A DNA stretch of 64,000 nt from Kalaharituber pfeilii (Eukaryota > Ascomycota > Pezizomycetes > Pezizales > Pezizaceae): contig WHUZ01000001.1 of assembly GCA_015179045.1 (NCBI GenBank), forward strand, positions 930,001 through 994,000, written 5' to 3'. Each line of letters opens with the position of its first letter. Within the stretch, counting starts at the first letter, position 1. The notes below the pieces were generated by a model, which did no database searches, was not told where the DNA came from, and saw only the letters and a list, made by a program, of their open reading frames with translations. Positions 30,574-42,946 of the stretch are shown here, one piece after another. Made by a program: the position numbers and the translations under genes.

Positions 30574-33160
30574 TGCCACTGCATTTGCTTGATATGGCTG
30601 TACAGGAGGATAAGCTCATATTGCTTGTTCACTAAGTGTGTTGTAGTAGTTCAGGGTAACGCCGTCCAAGTGTGTAATGGATAGCTGGTTGCCTCTCTGT
30701 TTGAGTACTGGTAGTAATGCAGGCTCGAGGTCAAGTAACACAATCAATTCCTAAGGGCAGACACCTTTTCGCACTGACAACACACATTCTGCACCCCAGC
30801 CCAGCCTTGACGGCCGCCGCAGAGGCGAATGATGCCAAGAGTTGAATTATTGGGTGCAAATCTGGTATGATAGTCTGCGCTGAAGCCAAAGCAATCCCGA
30901 CAGGTGGGACATTGCATCTAGTAAGAACTACAGTATGCAACGCACCTACTTCTACTGGGTTCTGGAATTGCTCGTCACAGTTTATCCGTCTAATCAATTT
31001 CGCTACCCTCTACCCACTTCACCGCAACTAGCAGCATGTGCTCAATCACGGCCGGGAAAGATAACATACAGTAACAATGACATTCATGGCAACCCAAACA
31101 ATTCGCTCCTTCCCGGGGCAATCTTCTCAAGCACACCCACAAGTCTACGTCCGTGAAAGGTGAAATGATGCTTAGCCTTTACCTTCCTCCACACGTTGAG
31201 AATGCGCAACCTAGCTCGATACCGATCTTATTGTGGTATAATTGTGCCGAGAAGAGGTTGTTCCAAGCTGCTACAGCAAGAAGGGAATTGCTGTTGTCGG
31301 GAGAGAAAATTTGAATAGGGATTTTCAGGTATGAGAATGGCTTATCGTTGAGCTCATACAACCCACTGAATGCTTAGTCTGCCGCCATTTGAAGCGCGCA
31401 ATCAATGAGGCACCCTGGGGCACGAGAATGGGAGGGACATCGGCAAGCGGAGGCCAGCAAACAATCTAGGTATCCGAACCAATTTGACTACTACCTACAT
31501 ACCCCGTCCTGAGGGTAGCCCTGCCATGGCGAATAGCTACAAGCGGGTTACGTGACTTTTTTTTTATAAACCAAAAAAGTGTTGTGTTTCCGGATACGAG
31601 CCCAAGAGGCGCAAAAGATCCAAGGAGAGGATGATAGCTGTAGGTTTATTCTTGCAACCATCGAATGACAAAGGATACCTAAAGGTTGGTTGTAGGGAAC
31701 TTTGGAACTGGCGCTGGGTTTTATACGAATGTAACAAGGCTCCCTGGATGCAAACTATAATATATCAACGAAGAATTACATGCCACATTATTCGAGGAGT
31801 TCAAGGTCTTGGACCCCAACCGTGTGTCAATTTCTGGATATAGTATGGTGGTCATGGAGCTTTGATAAGTATATGGGATTTTAGAAATCACAGTTGCAAT
31901 TGCGCGCGCGGGCAGGACCAGAACTAGCAAAACACTAACATAACCGTGTTTATGTACGTAGTTTCTGAAGAACCCCGGGAAATACAAATCAGTGTCTGCT
32001 TTCGCGCCTATCTGCAATCCAATGAATGCACCTTGGTAAAAGTGACCCCTGCCATCAATTTACACTTTAATATGATCCAGCTACTTACGCCTTACGCCTG
32101 CAGGTCAAAAGGCCTTTACTGGTTACTTTCGCTACGAGAGCCAAGAAACGTGGAAATGCACTGAGCTTCTGAAGATTTTCCATAGGAAACTCAATGTGCT
32201 TATTGATGTTGGCCTGTGGATAAACTCTACAAGTAGGGGCAGCTGTTGCCTGAGAATTTTGATGAGACCGCAGGAGAGGCTTTTGATATAAAGGTGTCGA
32301 ATCATAAGCATAGATTTCAAGAGTTGAGTATCTCAGAGTATGCAGACCTTGTGCACTTCTAACGCAATCACACAGAGATACGACCACAGATATTTATTCG
32401 CATAATCTAAACTATGCATTCATGTGTAACTATAGTCTCACCTTGCTCTAACGAAAGGTAAAAATTTCCCTAACTACTAGTAGTAGCTAAAGGCAAAAAT
32501 TTGGCAATTTTTATTCGTTATAGCAGGGTTTGGTTATAATATTGGGCGCCAATTAGTAAGAAAGCTTGGCAGGTAAATAGAGATCCTTTAGAGCTGAAGT
32601 TTGAGAAATTAGAGCAATAGGCTTTAATTCCGCCGTTTTACTGTTGTACTGCAGTGTCGTAATTGGACGCTCCTGTCTGTGCTGAGCGCGCGCCGATGTG
32701 TTACCACGGGATAGGATGAGTTTGTATTGGGGGCGAGCTGAACGCGGAGGCAGAAAACCAATCTCTGTTCACGTATCGTAGTGCCTATGAAGGTGTTTCG
32801 CGGAGAATCTACTATCCGTATCTCATGATCAGCACAGCAAACGGCGGGCATTGGACGATCAATAGCGATACATGGCCAACAGACTATGCAATGCATTAGA
32901 TTCTACTGCTTCCAAAGACGGTAACTGATTATGTAATCACTCACATGCTAGAGCACCTCCAACTGCTTGTATTCGGAATTTGGCCCGGTTCAGCCCATCT
33001 TTCAGCCCATCTTTCAGCCCATTCTTCAGCACATATTTCAGCCCATCTCGCCGAGAGTCTCCACTTTCTCTCTTTCACTCCTCTGAACTTTCCAAGCATC
33101 CAAACTCAACGACAGCACCCGGAACCCGCAATACATCAACTGTAAAGCTGTAAAAAGACC
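30574..33160. other. Intergenic region, 2.6 kb
   Basis: No convincing gene. Short frames lack motifs. Includes a GC dinucleotide patch (31899-31910) and a 12-bp tandem repeat (32989-33048). Confidence 0.45.
32989..33048. repeat. 12-bp tandem repeat, about 5 units
   Basis: Units of TTTCAGCCCATC with two diverged copies, about 110-170 bp upstream of the hydrolase start codon, so inside its promoter or leader. Confidence 0.85.
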
Positions 33161-34415
33161 ATGAGCACCATGACCTCTACGACAAGTGAATCGTCATTCA
33201 CGCTTTCGGATGGCCTAGACGTGTATACGCAGACGTGGAAGGTAGTACTTCCACTGCTTGAATAAGAGAGGTATCGACTGACGAAATTCTAGACTCAGTT
33301 AGCGAAGCCACTAGCTCAGGCCTTCTTTTTACATGGTTTCAGCGATCATTGTGAGCCCTACCACAGAGCTCCCTGTGTTTAACCCTGTCTAACTACTTCC
33401 TAGGCAATGCATACTACACATTTTTCCCCTGTCTTGCTTCCAAGGGAATTGAGGTGTTTTCCTTCGATCAACGGTTAGTCTTTGGCTATTTAGGTATTTT
33501 CGAGGCCTCGAACAGTCATGCTAATCTTGTATCTAGTGGATGGGGCCGCACCAGCGCCAAAGACCGCTCACTACGTGGACGGACGGGACCAAATTCCCAG
33601 CTCCTGCAAGACATCGATGAGATGCTCCTGCCTCGCCTTGACCTTGCAGAAGAGCAACAAGTTCCAATTTTCCTGATGGGCCATTCAAATGGTGGTGGCA
33701 TTGCCCTATTCTACGCCATTTATGGTACCTACCGTGATCGCTTTGCTGGTGTCGTGGCACAGTCTCCCTTGATTACATTACATCCCCATGTTAGGCCATT
33801 TTCCCTTACACTCACTGTTGGGAAGCTTGCCTCCAAATTCTTGCCCAATATGCAAATCGTAAACAAACTCGATCCAAACACCATGAGTCGCGATAAGGAG
33901 GTTTGCCGAGCATTTGATGAGGATGAATTATGTCACGATACTGGAACTCTGCTGGGCATCTCTGAAATGTTTGGGAGAGGCAAGATGCTGCAGAAAGCAG
34001 AATGCTATAAGAAATACAACGAGAACATCCCACTACTGGTAGCGCATGGTACTGGTGATATGGTTGGTGATTGATTGTCCGATGCTTTCTATCAATATTA
34101 ACTATGCTAACAAGATCCGACCAGGTTAATGAATATGAGTCTTCTAAGAAATTTGTGGAGTTGGTAAATGCCAAAGACAAAGCATTCCTCACCTACGACG
34201 GATGGTACCATAAATGTAAGTTGTCCAAGCAAGGTGGTTAGACACAACTGATCCTTGTGGTTCCGAAATTAGTACATGCAGAACTCGGCAATGACCGCAT
34301 CAAGTTTGCGAATGATATCGGCGACTGGATTCTTCAGAAAGCAGGCCACAATATCAGTGTCACGGCAGCAGCGACGGAACCAGCGCTGTCTGCACCGGTA
34401 GAGGCAAAGTTGTAG
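33161..34415 (+). CDS. Monoacylglycerol-lipase-like serine hydrolase
   Basis: Alpha/beta hydrolase of the monoglyceride lipase (Yju3-like) family, which releases a fatty acid from monoacylglycerol. Six exons: 33161-33241, 33293-33350, 33404-33473, 33537-34062, 34125-34215, 34273-34415; phases agree, 322 residues. Motifs: FFLHGFSDH (oxyanion region HG), SFDQRGWGRT, nucleophile elbow GHSNGGG (Ser in GxSxG; the family more often has GHSMGGG), HGTGDMVNEYESSKKF with the acid Asp, and DGWYHKLHAEL with the catalytic His. The last 20 residues are Ala/Thr-rich without motif. Confidence 0.9.
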
Positions 34416-34996
34416 CTGCTTGCTTCGTAAGATTCAACTGTTAGTGGGCTGCCATGCTAATGGTCTGAAGTTAGATGAAACTGGTTGAATTGTATGGGGA
34501 CAATGAGATGAGATGAGATGGTGCCCCAGGCTGGACAATCAACGACCTTTTTTCCATTGTAATGAGGAATGAATCATGAACTTCATGGTTTATTTTATTA
34601 CTATATTCTTCAATGTACCACTTCTGTTAGGACCGCGGAACTAGGTTTATCGGCAATGGAACGGTTTTGCTGTTTTTATTTTAATATGCTTTGAAGAAGG
34701 AAGTCATGAGCTATTTTAAGTTCTTCAATTGCCAGGCAATACCATTATACCCTTTGAAAGTAAAAATAAGAAAGTCGCACCTATGATATATGTAAGGAGC
34801 TAGATAGTGAGGAGGGTAAATGGGACCAACGCATAACGCCGATTGTCTCCGCAACAAGGACGAAGGAGTTACAGGGTATCGTAGTGGAAGGTCTAAAAAG
34901 GAATATATCACACGTAGAAACGTAAAAAAATGCAACATACTACCATACTGGAACTTCATAACTGCATGCCATCATCACAAAAAAAAAACAAAGATA
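34416..34996. other. Convergent intergenic region
   Basis: 3' flanks of the hydrolase and AFI1. No gene recognised. Confidence 0.4.
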
Positions 34997-37499
34997 TCAC
35001 TTCCCATACCCCCCCCCACCCGTTAACGGACTCCCCGTCTCCACCCCCAGCCCTATTCCCTGTTGTCCCGCCAACCACGCATCCCGCTCCCCTTTCAACC
35101 GCACAAAAGCCAGTCGCTGGAACCGATTCATGCTGTTGAAGAAGTGTCGCCCGGCAACATGGTCCCTTAATCTCTCCAGAATCTCCACAGTTGCAAACCT
35201 TGTCTTCTGATACGGATGGAAGAGGCCAACAGCGATGGGGAAAACACCGCCCTGGTACTCCGGGATGCAGCACAGGACTTGGTTGATGGCCTCAGGCGAG
35301 GTCATCGCGGCATGGAGCGCGAGGAAAATCTCGGATGAGGCGAAGTGCGAGAGTCGTAGGGTGCGGAGACGGTCAAGTTGGTGGTGGAGGTCAAGGGTTT
35401 TGATGGGCTTGGCGGTGTATAGTTTAGCGAGGTCCTGGTACGTGAATAAGCATAAATTAGCATTTACACTAGGGTTAAAATTAAGCCAGAGTGTTGTCAA
35501 AAGTTTACCTGGACATAAGCATAATAGCTTCGTGTGTTTCTCCATCCTTCGATTCTTGCAGCGTTGGCTAGGAGATCCCGCATTTTAGTTGCATCGTCGG
35601 GCCAGACATATCCATGGCCCTTTACGACATGAGCGTCTTCATTTCCAATCCATAGTGCACTGGCACCATAGACCACTTCCTCGAATGCCGCTGCCATTCG
35701 AGTGAACCGCACAATCCAGTCTCGCCATCTTGCCCTCACGGCATTTTCACCGAATCGGCTGCTGATGCAGTGCAGGACATCGTCCATGAATGCATTATCG
35801 CCAGTATCTGGGTTGGTAATTCCAGAAAATGACAGGTTCGCATGGACTAGCTCCGAGGGCGAGGGTTGTTTGATTGCTGGCGAGATCTTGATGCGTCCGG
35901 TATCGATGTTACAGAGAACATCCCACCAGTCATCGTGGTTGGCAAACGCCGGATTCTTCACACCGGCTATAAAGCCTTGTCTACATCCGAGATTAACTTA
36001 GAAAACAATACAGGAAGTGCAGTAGGAAGCTTACACTCTCAGCAGATCATCAACCTTCGACAGATCCGTATACGGGAAAGCATGGCGTGTGAAGTCACGT
36101 AATGTCCCGCCACTAGCTAGGGCGCACGCTGCTAATACGTGGTCTACAACTTCGCCGGATGGTTTGGCTTTCCCGAGAAACACTATACGCTTTTGCGTAA
36201 GGAGGGCATTAACGAGAACAATTATAGGATGTGTGTATGGTCCATTCGTGGTCAGGTGAGGATGTAGTGTAAACGGCTGCGGATTCTGAGAATGAGGGGT
36301 AGAAAATGTGGTTATGAGTTGTATTAACGAGAACTAAGATATTGCTGTCAGTATGCTTGTATTGGGCTTGGACCTTTCCAATCCGGAAAAGTGAACTCAC
36401 GTCTCCCACGGTCTCGGGTAAAATGGCTACTGGAATCTTAACTGGGATAGGGATCCCATTATAAACCACCCTGGTCTCAAACTCATGGGTATCTCGATTT
36501 ATAAAGATATTCTTTCGCCCCGATATCAGATCAATGTACGCCGGTTTGGTGTTCTTTTCTCCATTTGACATTAATCCACCATCTCCGTTTTGTAGTTGTG
36601 AAAGTGACGAAGGCGACCGCTGTATCGGAGAGGCATTCCGTTGCATTTCCTCAAATTTCTCAATGAACATCTCCTTGTTGTCGGAGGCAGCAAGGATCTG
36701 GCATTCTAAGACGGAAAGTTTGGGCATGCAGGAAAGGTCCATTTCGTTGACAGCGTTATACAGCTTTTCCAAGGTTTCAGTCGTAGGATACTTGAAATAC
36801 TCTTCGAGGGCTAGTAACAGGATTGGCTACGCAGATAACACTGGTTAGTTGTTGTCTTCAGCAGCCAATGCAATGGGGGCACTCTATAAGCCGTCTTACT
36901 TTATATATATGTAGGAAGGGATGCCGTGTGCATATTGCCATAGCCTTAACTTTAGCACCTCTATTTCCTGTCAGCATAAACATGCTCGATATAGTCTGGC
37001 AGAAGGTGCACACCTCTTCACTGATGCATCATGCTTTGTGATGACCAAATTCAGAACGTAGATTAATGGAGGCTGTCCTGTTGAATCGGCCTCCTTTCCT
37101 TCAACCTGTTCTGCATCTCGATGTAGGAAGAATATCGTCCAGTCTTGTTCATAGAGATGCGCCTGGTCCGGCAACATCAATTCAGCTAACATGCTGAGAT
37201 CCAGTTAGCCTCTGTAGGTCGGAATTGTGGGCTTCCCAAAAATGAAAGCTTACTTACTGCTCATCCCCACTTATTGCAGTTGGATATTGATGCTCCATCA
37301 ATGGCCCCTGATCCACCTCGAACTCAGCAACGAGAATGTATTCGACATGGCAAGGTTCTGCTTCTTGACTGCCAGAGGTTCTCGATATAACGCTGCCGGC
37401 GCTACCTGCCCGTTGATGACTACTTTCGGTGCCAGTCATAGCGCTCTTTATCGAGGCAGATGCCGATACTTCCTCATGCGCACTACTTGCGACACTCAT
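34997..37499 (-). CDS. AFI1: Afi1-like Arf3-docking DENN-type protein
   Basis: Polarity and vesicle-trafficking factor related to yeast Afi1 (Arf3-interacting), built as a divergent DENN protein with a C-terminal SPA (stabilisation of polarity axis) region. Seven exons: 37258-37499, 37014-37193, 36900-36960, 36401-36826, 36035-36333, 35509-35980, 34997-35434; joins keep phase, 705 residues. Recognisable: [20 protein letters not shown] and [14 protein letters not shown], then [10 protein letters not shown] (N-terminal docking domain), [70 protein letters not shown]. It should act at sites of polarised growth at the cell cortex (from family knowledge). Start at 37499 gives [10 protein letters not shown] and a short Ser-rich lead. 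Confidence 0.9.
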
Positions 37500-40171
37500 T
37501 TCTGTGATTCTTGCTCTATATTATGGGTGACCGATTAAGGATTATGTGCGAATTAAACGGTGGAAGAAGCCTAATAACCCCGAGGGAGATGATAAGCTCA
37601 ATCGGCAAGATCGGATTTGGGAAATGCAATGGGGCCAGTTAACTAAAGAAGCAGTAAATCCAGGGGTGAGCGAATGAACAGCTACAGATGGTATTGTGCT
37701 TATGCACAAATTGTGAAACAGATCTCTCTCATATGTAACGGCGGCGAACATGGGGGCCAATAGGTCGGGGGTATAGGGGACAATGGGGGATTGCAAGGTG
37801 ATAGCGTATGAATAGAGGGGAAATGTGAGGTGGGGAGGGGGAGGGGGGGGGAGGGAGAGGGGGAGGGGGACGGGAAGGGGAACGGTGGGATGGATATGTA
37901 AGTATGCATACTGGAAGTGATGGGGGATGCCCTCACAGGACGCCCACTAACCCGCGAGACGAGGGTATCAGCCTGGGTGCAGGAGCTTGGCGGCGTACTT
38001 AGAGGACCCTCGCTCAGCCGATGGAAGGAAGGTTCGGTGCTAGCTCAGGGCCGCTGAGGCTGGAGGAGCCTTCAATATAAATGCTCTGGGAGAGAGAAAC
38101 TGCAGCTGTCTGCACGCGCAAGCCTGATGTTCCTACAAATATAGTATAGCAAGCACTACTACTTGTATATATTGTATTTGTTAGTTGAAAACTGTATCAA
38201 GTGGGCGTGTTGCAGGCGTGTCGCAGGCGTGTCGCAGGCGTGTCGCAGGCGTGTTGCAGGCGTATCGTATCGATATACCTTCCATGGACTGTGTCACTGT
38301 GTCCGTTGAGCTGTTGCGGCGCATGCCGGGCCGTATGATAATTATCATACCTGCATGAGAAGCAGTCGCCACTTCCTCGAACGAACCAAGTGCATAAGCC
38401 AGCAATTACCCTGGTAACTCATGCAATATTAATATCGTAACTTCCTACTAGTACTACTCTACTATTATAGATTCTTCACTACGCTCGATTCCCCTATCAT
38501 ACGGGGGGGGAATTGCAACCAGACTACACGTATCACATCACGCCATCATGAAATAACCTCAACCCTAATCAATTGCAATTGGACAAGAAGTAGGAGAGTA
38601 TATTGACACTTTACAATGAACTCCGATGCGGAAGTCGGTATTGCAGGAAATTGTGCTACAGAGGTCTATTTTTCAGAAGCTCTTGGATTTTGTTTCGTAG
38701 AAGTTGAATAAGACTTGACTTTCTGTGGTAACTAAACACAAGCCTCCTCCTCCCCCCCCAGTTACACCCCAATGCGACACCTCCCCCAATGACACCCTCC
38801 TCAACGACACACCATACTACCTCGGCGACTATCCGTGAGGTTTGATAGCTCATCAAACTCAAGCTAAATACATCAAGGTGTCGGAAACCCTTCGGATTCG
38901 GAGGGGCTGCTGTTGTGGGAGGAGGTGCGGAGGTGGATGCGGGGTGTGTTGCTGTATACTGAACGCATTGTTGACCATCTGTGATATTCTTTCAACCTTT
39001 TTGGACTGTGATTATTGGACTGCTCTGACTGCTGCTGCATATTGAGAGAAGCAGCTGGGAAGTAGTTTCACTACTAATAGTGTTGATATTGTAAAGGTGG
39101 TAACACTGTTGCAGGGAGGCAGCTGATTGACATCAGCTCCTCGCTCCAGCAGCTTTCTCATTTGATTCTCAATTTAGACGGCGCTCCTCACGACACTCAT
39201 TGTGTTGCAATGCTGAATATTCACTTGTTTAGCTGCATAATTTATCTTTAGGTTGTTGCAAATTATCGTTTGAATGTTCATTATCCTCTGCTGGTATTCC
39301 ATCCGAATTGTCGTACCATATCTCTTTGGCTCCTTCCATTGCTTCTTCATATTGCCGGCCTTCTCCCCAATTTTCACTTTAAAATGCTCTTCATTAAGGA
39401 ACACCACCTTTTTCACAACTTTTTACCAGTCAGCTTGCCAACCGCGTCGCCGCTCGATGTTCTCCTCCATCCAACTAACTAGATGCTCGACTTCATGTCT
39501 TTGCCAATAGGGCTTTTGGTGAAAAGCCTGAAAGCTGAAAGGAGGAAGCCTGTGAAGAGGAAGCAGAGCGCGGCATTACTGGAGTATGGTGTGTCATCGA
39601 GGAGAGTGTCATTGCGGAGGGTGCCGCTGCAATGTTGCTGGAGATAGGGGGGAGCGCAGCTGGATGGGGTGACGTTGACACAAATACTTTTCACGGTTTG
39701 AGACTGCTTTTTCATGTTTGCCCTTTGAGGGGCCTGTGCCAAGCCAAACTAGAGTTTGGCTGTGCTGTATCATACTCGTATTTCAAATCCACCTACGCGT
39801 ACTTTAGAGTCTACTCTAGTTGCCCTGGCAGGGTACAGTAGGAACTAGTATGATACTGCTTAGTATGATAGTACTCTGGCTTGGCTCAGGCCCTTCCGCA
39901 GTGAGTCTTGGCATGCGCGAAAGCCTTATCGATTAGCATAACTTAGTCTGGTTGCAGCATGAAGTAATGTAGAAGAACTAAACAGCAGAAACATCAACTT
40001 GCCCCCCGAGTTCGTGCATGCCATCCCCCAGCTGTCTGCTAGCTGCTATCGTCGTCTCCTGTGTGCATAATCATTACAGTGCAATTTATATCAAATTATT
40101 GCAAGCGTTACTGCCATCAATTCATATATCTTACCTGAAACAGCCAAACTTGCACCTGCTCACCAAAGTAT
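37500..40171. other. Intergenic region, 2.7 kb
   Basis: No gene supported. Contains a G-rich/purine strand (37825-37880), an 11-bp tandem repeat (38204-38263), and a perfect 20-bp inverted repeat AGCCAAACTA/GAGTTTGGCT-like near 39740-39760. Small open frames around 39174-39510 overlap each other on both strands without motifs. Confidence 0.45.
38204..38263. repeat. 11-bp tandem repeat, about 5 units
   Basis: Head-to-tail units of GCAGGCGTGTC, with C/T changes in the first and last units. Confidence 0.85.
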
Positions 40172-41624
40172 ATGCATTTGGCGGCGCCGTTGAAAGATAG
40201 CCCGGGCGGGGAGCAGTCCCTCTGCGCGAGATGCAAGGCAAGCCCAGGCACAGTTGCCGGTCGAAATGACATTCTCTGCAGGTAAAGGCGCATTTTATAC
40301 CACTCTTACACAGCTGATATGCTCCATTTCATATCTCCCTTCGACCAATGATACATCCCGCACCCTACCTTCCCTATCCTTGTGCTAACAAACCACCTCT
40401 CCCAGTACATGCTTTCTCGCGTACGTCCGATCCAAGTCCATCAAACGTATGGACCCTTTCCGGGTCCGTAACGTTTCCTCCACAACTTCCGCTCCTCCCC
40501 TCCTTCTCCTTCCTTTCTCTTTTGGCGTCAGTAGCGTGTCCCTCCTTCATATCCTATCCGGTCAATTGGCCTCCCAGCGTGAGAGGGTCGGACGTACTGG
40601 ATATGAGCTGCTGGTGGTTTGGGTAGACAATAGCAATGTGACCGGAGAGACTGAAGACGGCAAGCACAAGAGGGAGGTCTTTGCGGAGTTAGCAAAAGGA
40701 TTCGGTGGCGCTGACTCTGGTTTACGGTTTGAGGTCGTGGGGATTGAAAAGGTCTACGAATATAAGCAGCGGAATACATCCTCAAATTCAGAAGGCAGGG
40801 ATATCAGCCTTGTCACTGCAGCTCTTGAAGAAGCGGACGTTAACGACTCTTCACCTTCTATCGATCCTACTACTTCTGCCACCTCTCCTAATGCTGCTAC
40901 TCTGCGCGCGCTTCTCTCCTCTCTCCCAAGCCTCACTTCTCAACACGACATCCTGTCCATTCTTCTTTCTCGTCTTCTCATTGCTATTGGTCTCCAAAAT
41001 CGTTGCGCCGCCATCATCTACTCCCACTCCACCACCCGCCTGGCTGAGAAGGCCTTAGCGGAAACCGCCAAAGGTCGGGCATTTACTGTCCCGTGGATAA
41101 CCAATGATGGCCCCATACCCGTTGAAAATCACATTTACCATCTCTCAGACTCCTCAACTAACCCCCCTCCCACATCCCTCTCAATACTGTATCCCCTCCG
41201 TGACGTCCTCCGCAAAGAACTCATCACTTACACTACCCTGGCTCCGGGCTCTCCGTCCCTCACAACATTCCTTGTTCCCCAACTTTCCGCCTTGTCAGCA
41301 CAGGACTTACTGTCCTCGCCACTACCAAGCGTCAATCCGAAAACAACAACAATAGATGCGCTTATGGCTCAGTATTTCGCTACGTTAGAGGATGCATATC
41401 CCAGCATTGTTGCAAATGTGGTTAAGACTGTGGGCAAGATACCTGTGCCGAAGGTGGAAGGAAGTGGGGAAAGGGTGTGGTGTAGTGTATGTGGGTTTCC
41501 GAGGGAAGAGTGGAATGAAGAGGATGGAGATGGGGAGATATTGGAAGGGTTGATGATGTGCGGCGGGTGTAGGCGGAGTATGGAGGGAGTGGGAAAGGAG
41601 GTTTTGAGAAGTTGGCCGTTATAG
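40172..41624 (+). CDS. NCS2: Cytoplasmic tRNA 2-thiolation protein 2 (Ncs2/Ctu2)
   Basis: Partner of Ncs6/Ctu1 in the Urm1-dependent 2-thiolation of wobble uridine in cytosolic tRNAs. Two exons, 40172-40281 and 40406-41624, joined in phase 2 (442 residues). The first short exon was needed to recover the N-terminal zinc-type cysteines: SLCARCKAS, then DILCSTCF across the splice. Further family segments: KRMDPFRVR, GVSSVSLLHIL, RVGRTGYELLVVWVD, NRCAAIIYSHSTTRLAEKAL, KGRAFTVPW, YPLRDVLRKEL, TIDALMAQYF, and a C-terminal CSVCGFP...MMCGGCRR pair. An internal ATG at 40449 would lose the zinc motif and is not the start. Confidence 0.92.
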
Positions 41625-42946
41625 GGAACTCAACGTTTCCTGTGTGGAAGTTGAACCTTGTCACTTACTATTTTACCTTGTCTACTACATTTCTGCCTTT
41701 TCTTTTACATCTTTATTTTTGGGGTTTGACCATTTTTATTCTTGTTTTCTGGCGTTCAAAAGGTTTATTTGGTTTCACTGGGATTCGACGGGCCAAGAAT
41801 GAACGGGAGATTCATCAACTTATTGAGCATCTACATCTAGAGAATAGAGTAGAAAGTACGGAATGACAGCAGCGGTGAGGGATAAAGACGAAGCGACTTC
41901 ACCCCTATGACTCGCAATTGCCGGGCATAGACCGAAGTGTTACTCCGGAATATTCGTTTACGATACTGTCACACATGACCCCTAGGGTGGAGCTCGTTTA
42001 AACAATCTATCTATCACAGAGATAAACCTCTTTGGCCATGGTTCGGTACAATCTTGGATGGATAACCGTGGTTCCTATCACCATCGACACAGTGGTGCAG
42101 GCAACGTTGTGTTAAAGATCGACAATATATTTATGTTGGAGAGTATAAAGTTATACTCCGACCACAAATTCTCCCTACCCTTGGTAGCATCACAATATAT
42201 CATAGCATGGATCACGAGACAAAGCATGGATATGATAATTGAACAAAAGTCTTCAGAACCGAGATTTGAGTAAGAACACATACAAGCATGAAGTTAATAA
42301 GGTATTGCATCCCCACCAGCAACAATAACAGCCCGGAGCCTGTCAGGCATACAACTTAGAACTGTTAACAATAATCTCAGTTATATTTTTCCACTGTCAC
42401 TAATTTTTCCATTCCTCTTGTAGCTGCTCCTGATCCTATGCTCACCATTTTCACATTCACTTCGTTACGTATTAGTGTAATGATTCGAAGTCGCTCTTCA
42501 CGTGTGGTCTATTTATTCCGAATCTTGCTAGGGCTGCGAAAATAGTCTTTTCGGGTCCCTCGTAGCTTCATGCTCTGCTGTTCACGTATGATAAAGCGCT
42601 TCTGAAGACTTTACCCTTGAACGCCGAGTGTGGTACTTACACAAGTGAGTGCGTACTCGAGTACATACGTAAGCAGGCTGGCAAAGAGCACTCTATTGCC
42701 TGTTGCTACGGTAACGTTTAGAGCGCTAGTATGTGTACATAAGCTTCACGTACTAGCGACTTTCGGGCAGTTGATCAGGACAAGTTGTCGAGATCCTTGC
42801 CAACATATTCACTGCATAGATGAGAATTGCGGATTGCCGTTCCCATTCTTGAAATCACCCCGTCACAAACTCTCAGGAAGCTCCAACCGTCCAAGCCACG
42901 ACTTTCACCTCTGATGGAGTCCACTGGGACTTCGATTAAGCTGCCA
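41625..42946. other. Intergenic region with a decayed transposase tail
   Basis: 3' flank of NCS2 and promoter side of the glucosidase gene. Apart from the Tc1-like relic at 42294-42420, no gene is seen; an 84-codon frame just after the NCS2 stop has no supporting motif. Confidence 0.4.
42294..42420 (-). pseudogene. Relic of a Tc1/mariner transposase C-terminus
   Basis: Read on the minus strand, the last codons give CMPDRLRAVIVAGGDAIPY and stop, matching the usual Tc1-family ending (SMP-R-(C/L)-AVI-A-GG...Y). In another frame just upstream there is QEEW...ITEIIVNS, also Tc1-like. Stops and a frameshift separate them, so it is dead. Catalytic DDE residues are not seen. Confidence 0.5.

Noticed and set aside
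41612..41866. 84-codon hydrophobic frame after NCS2
   Set aside because: It overlaps the NCS2 end, has no conserved motif and looks like chance openness in T-rich 3' sequence.
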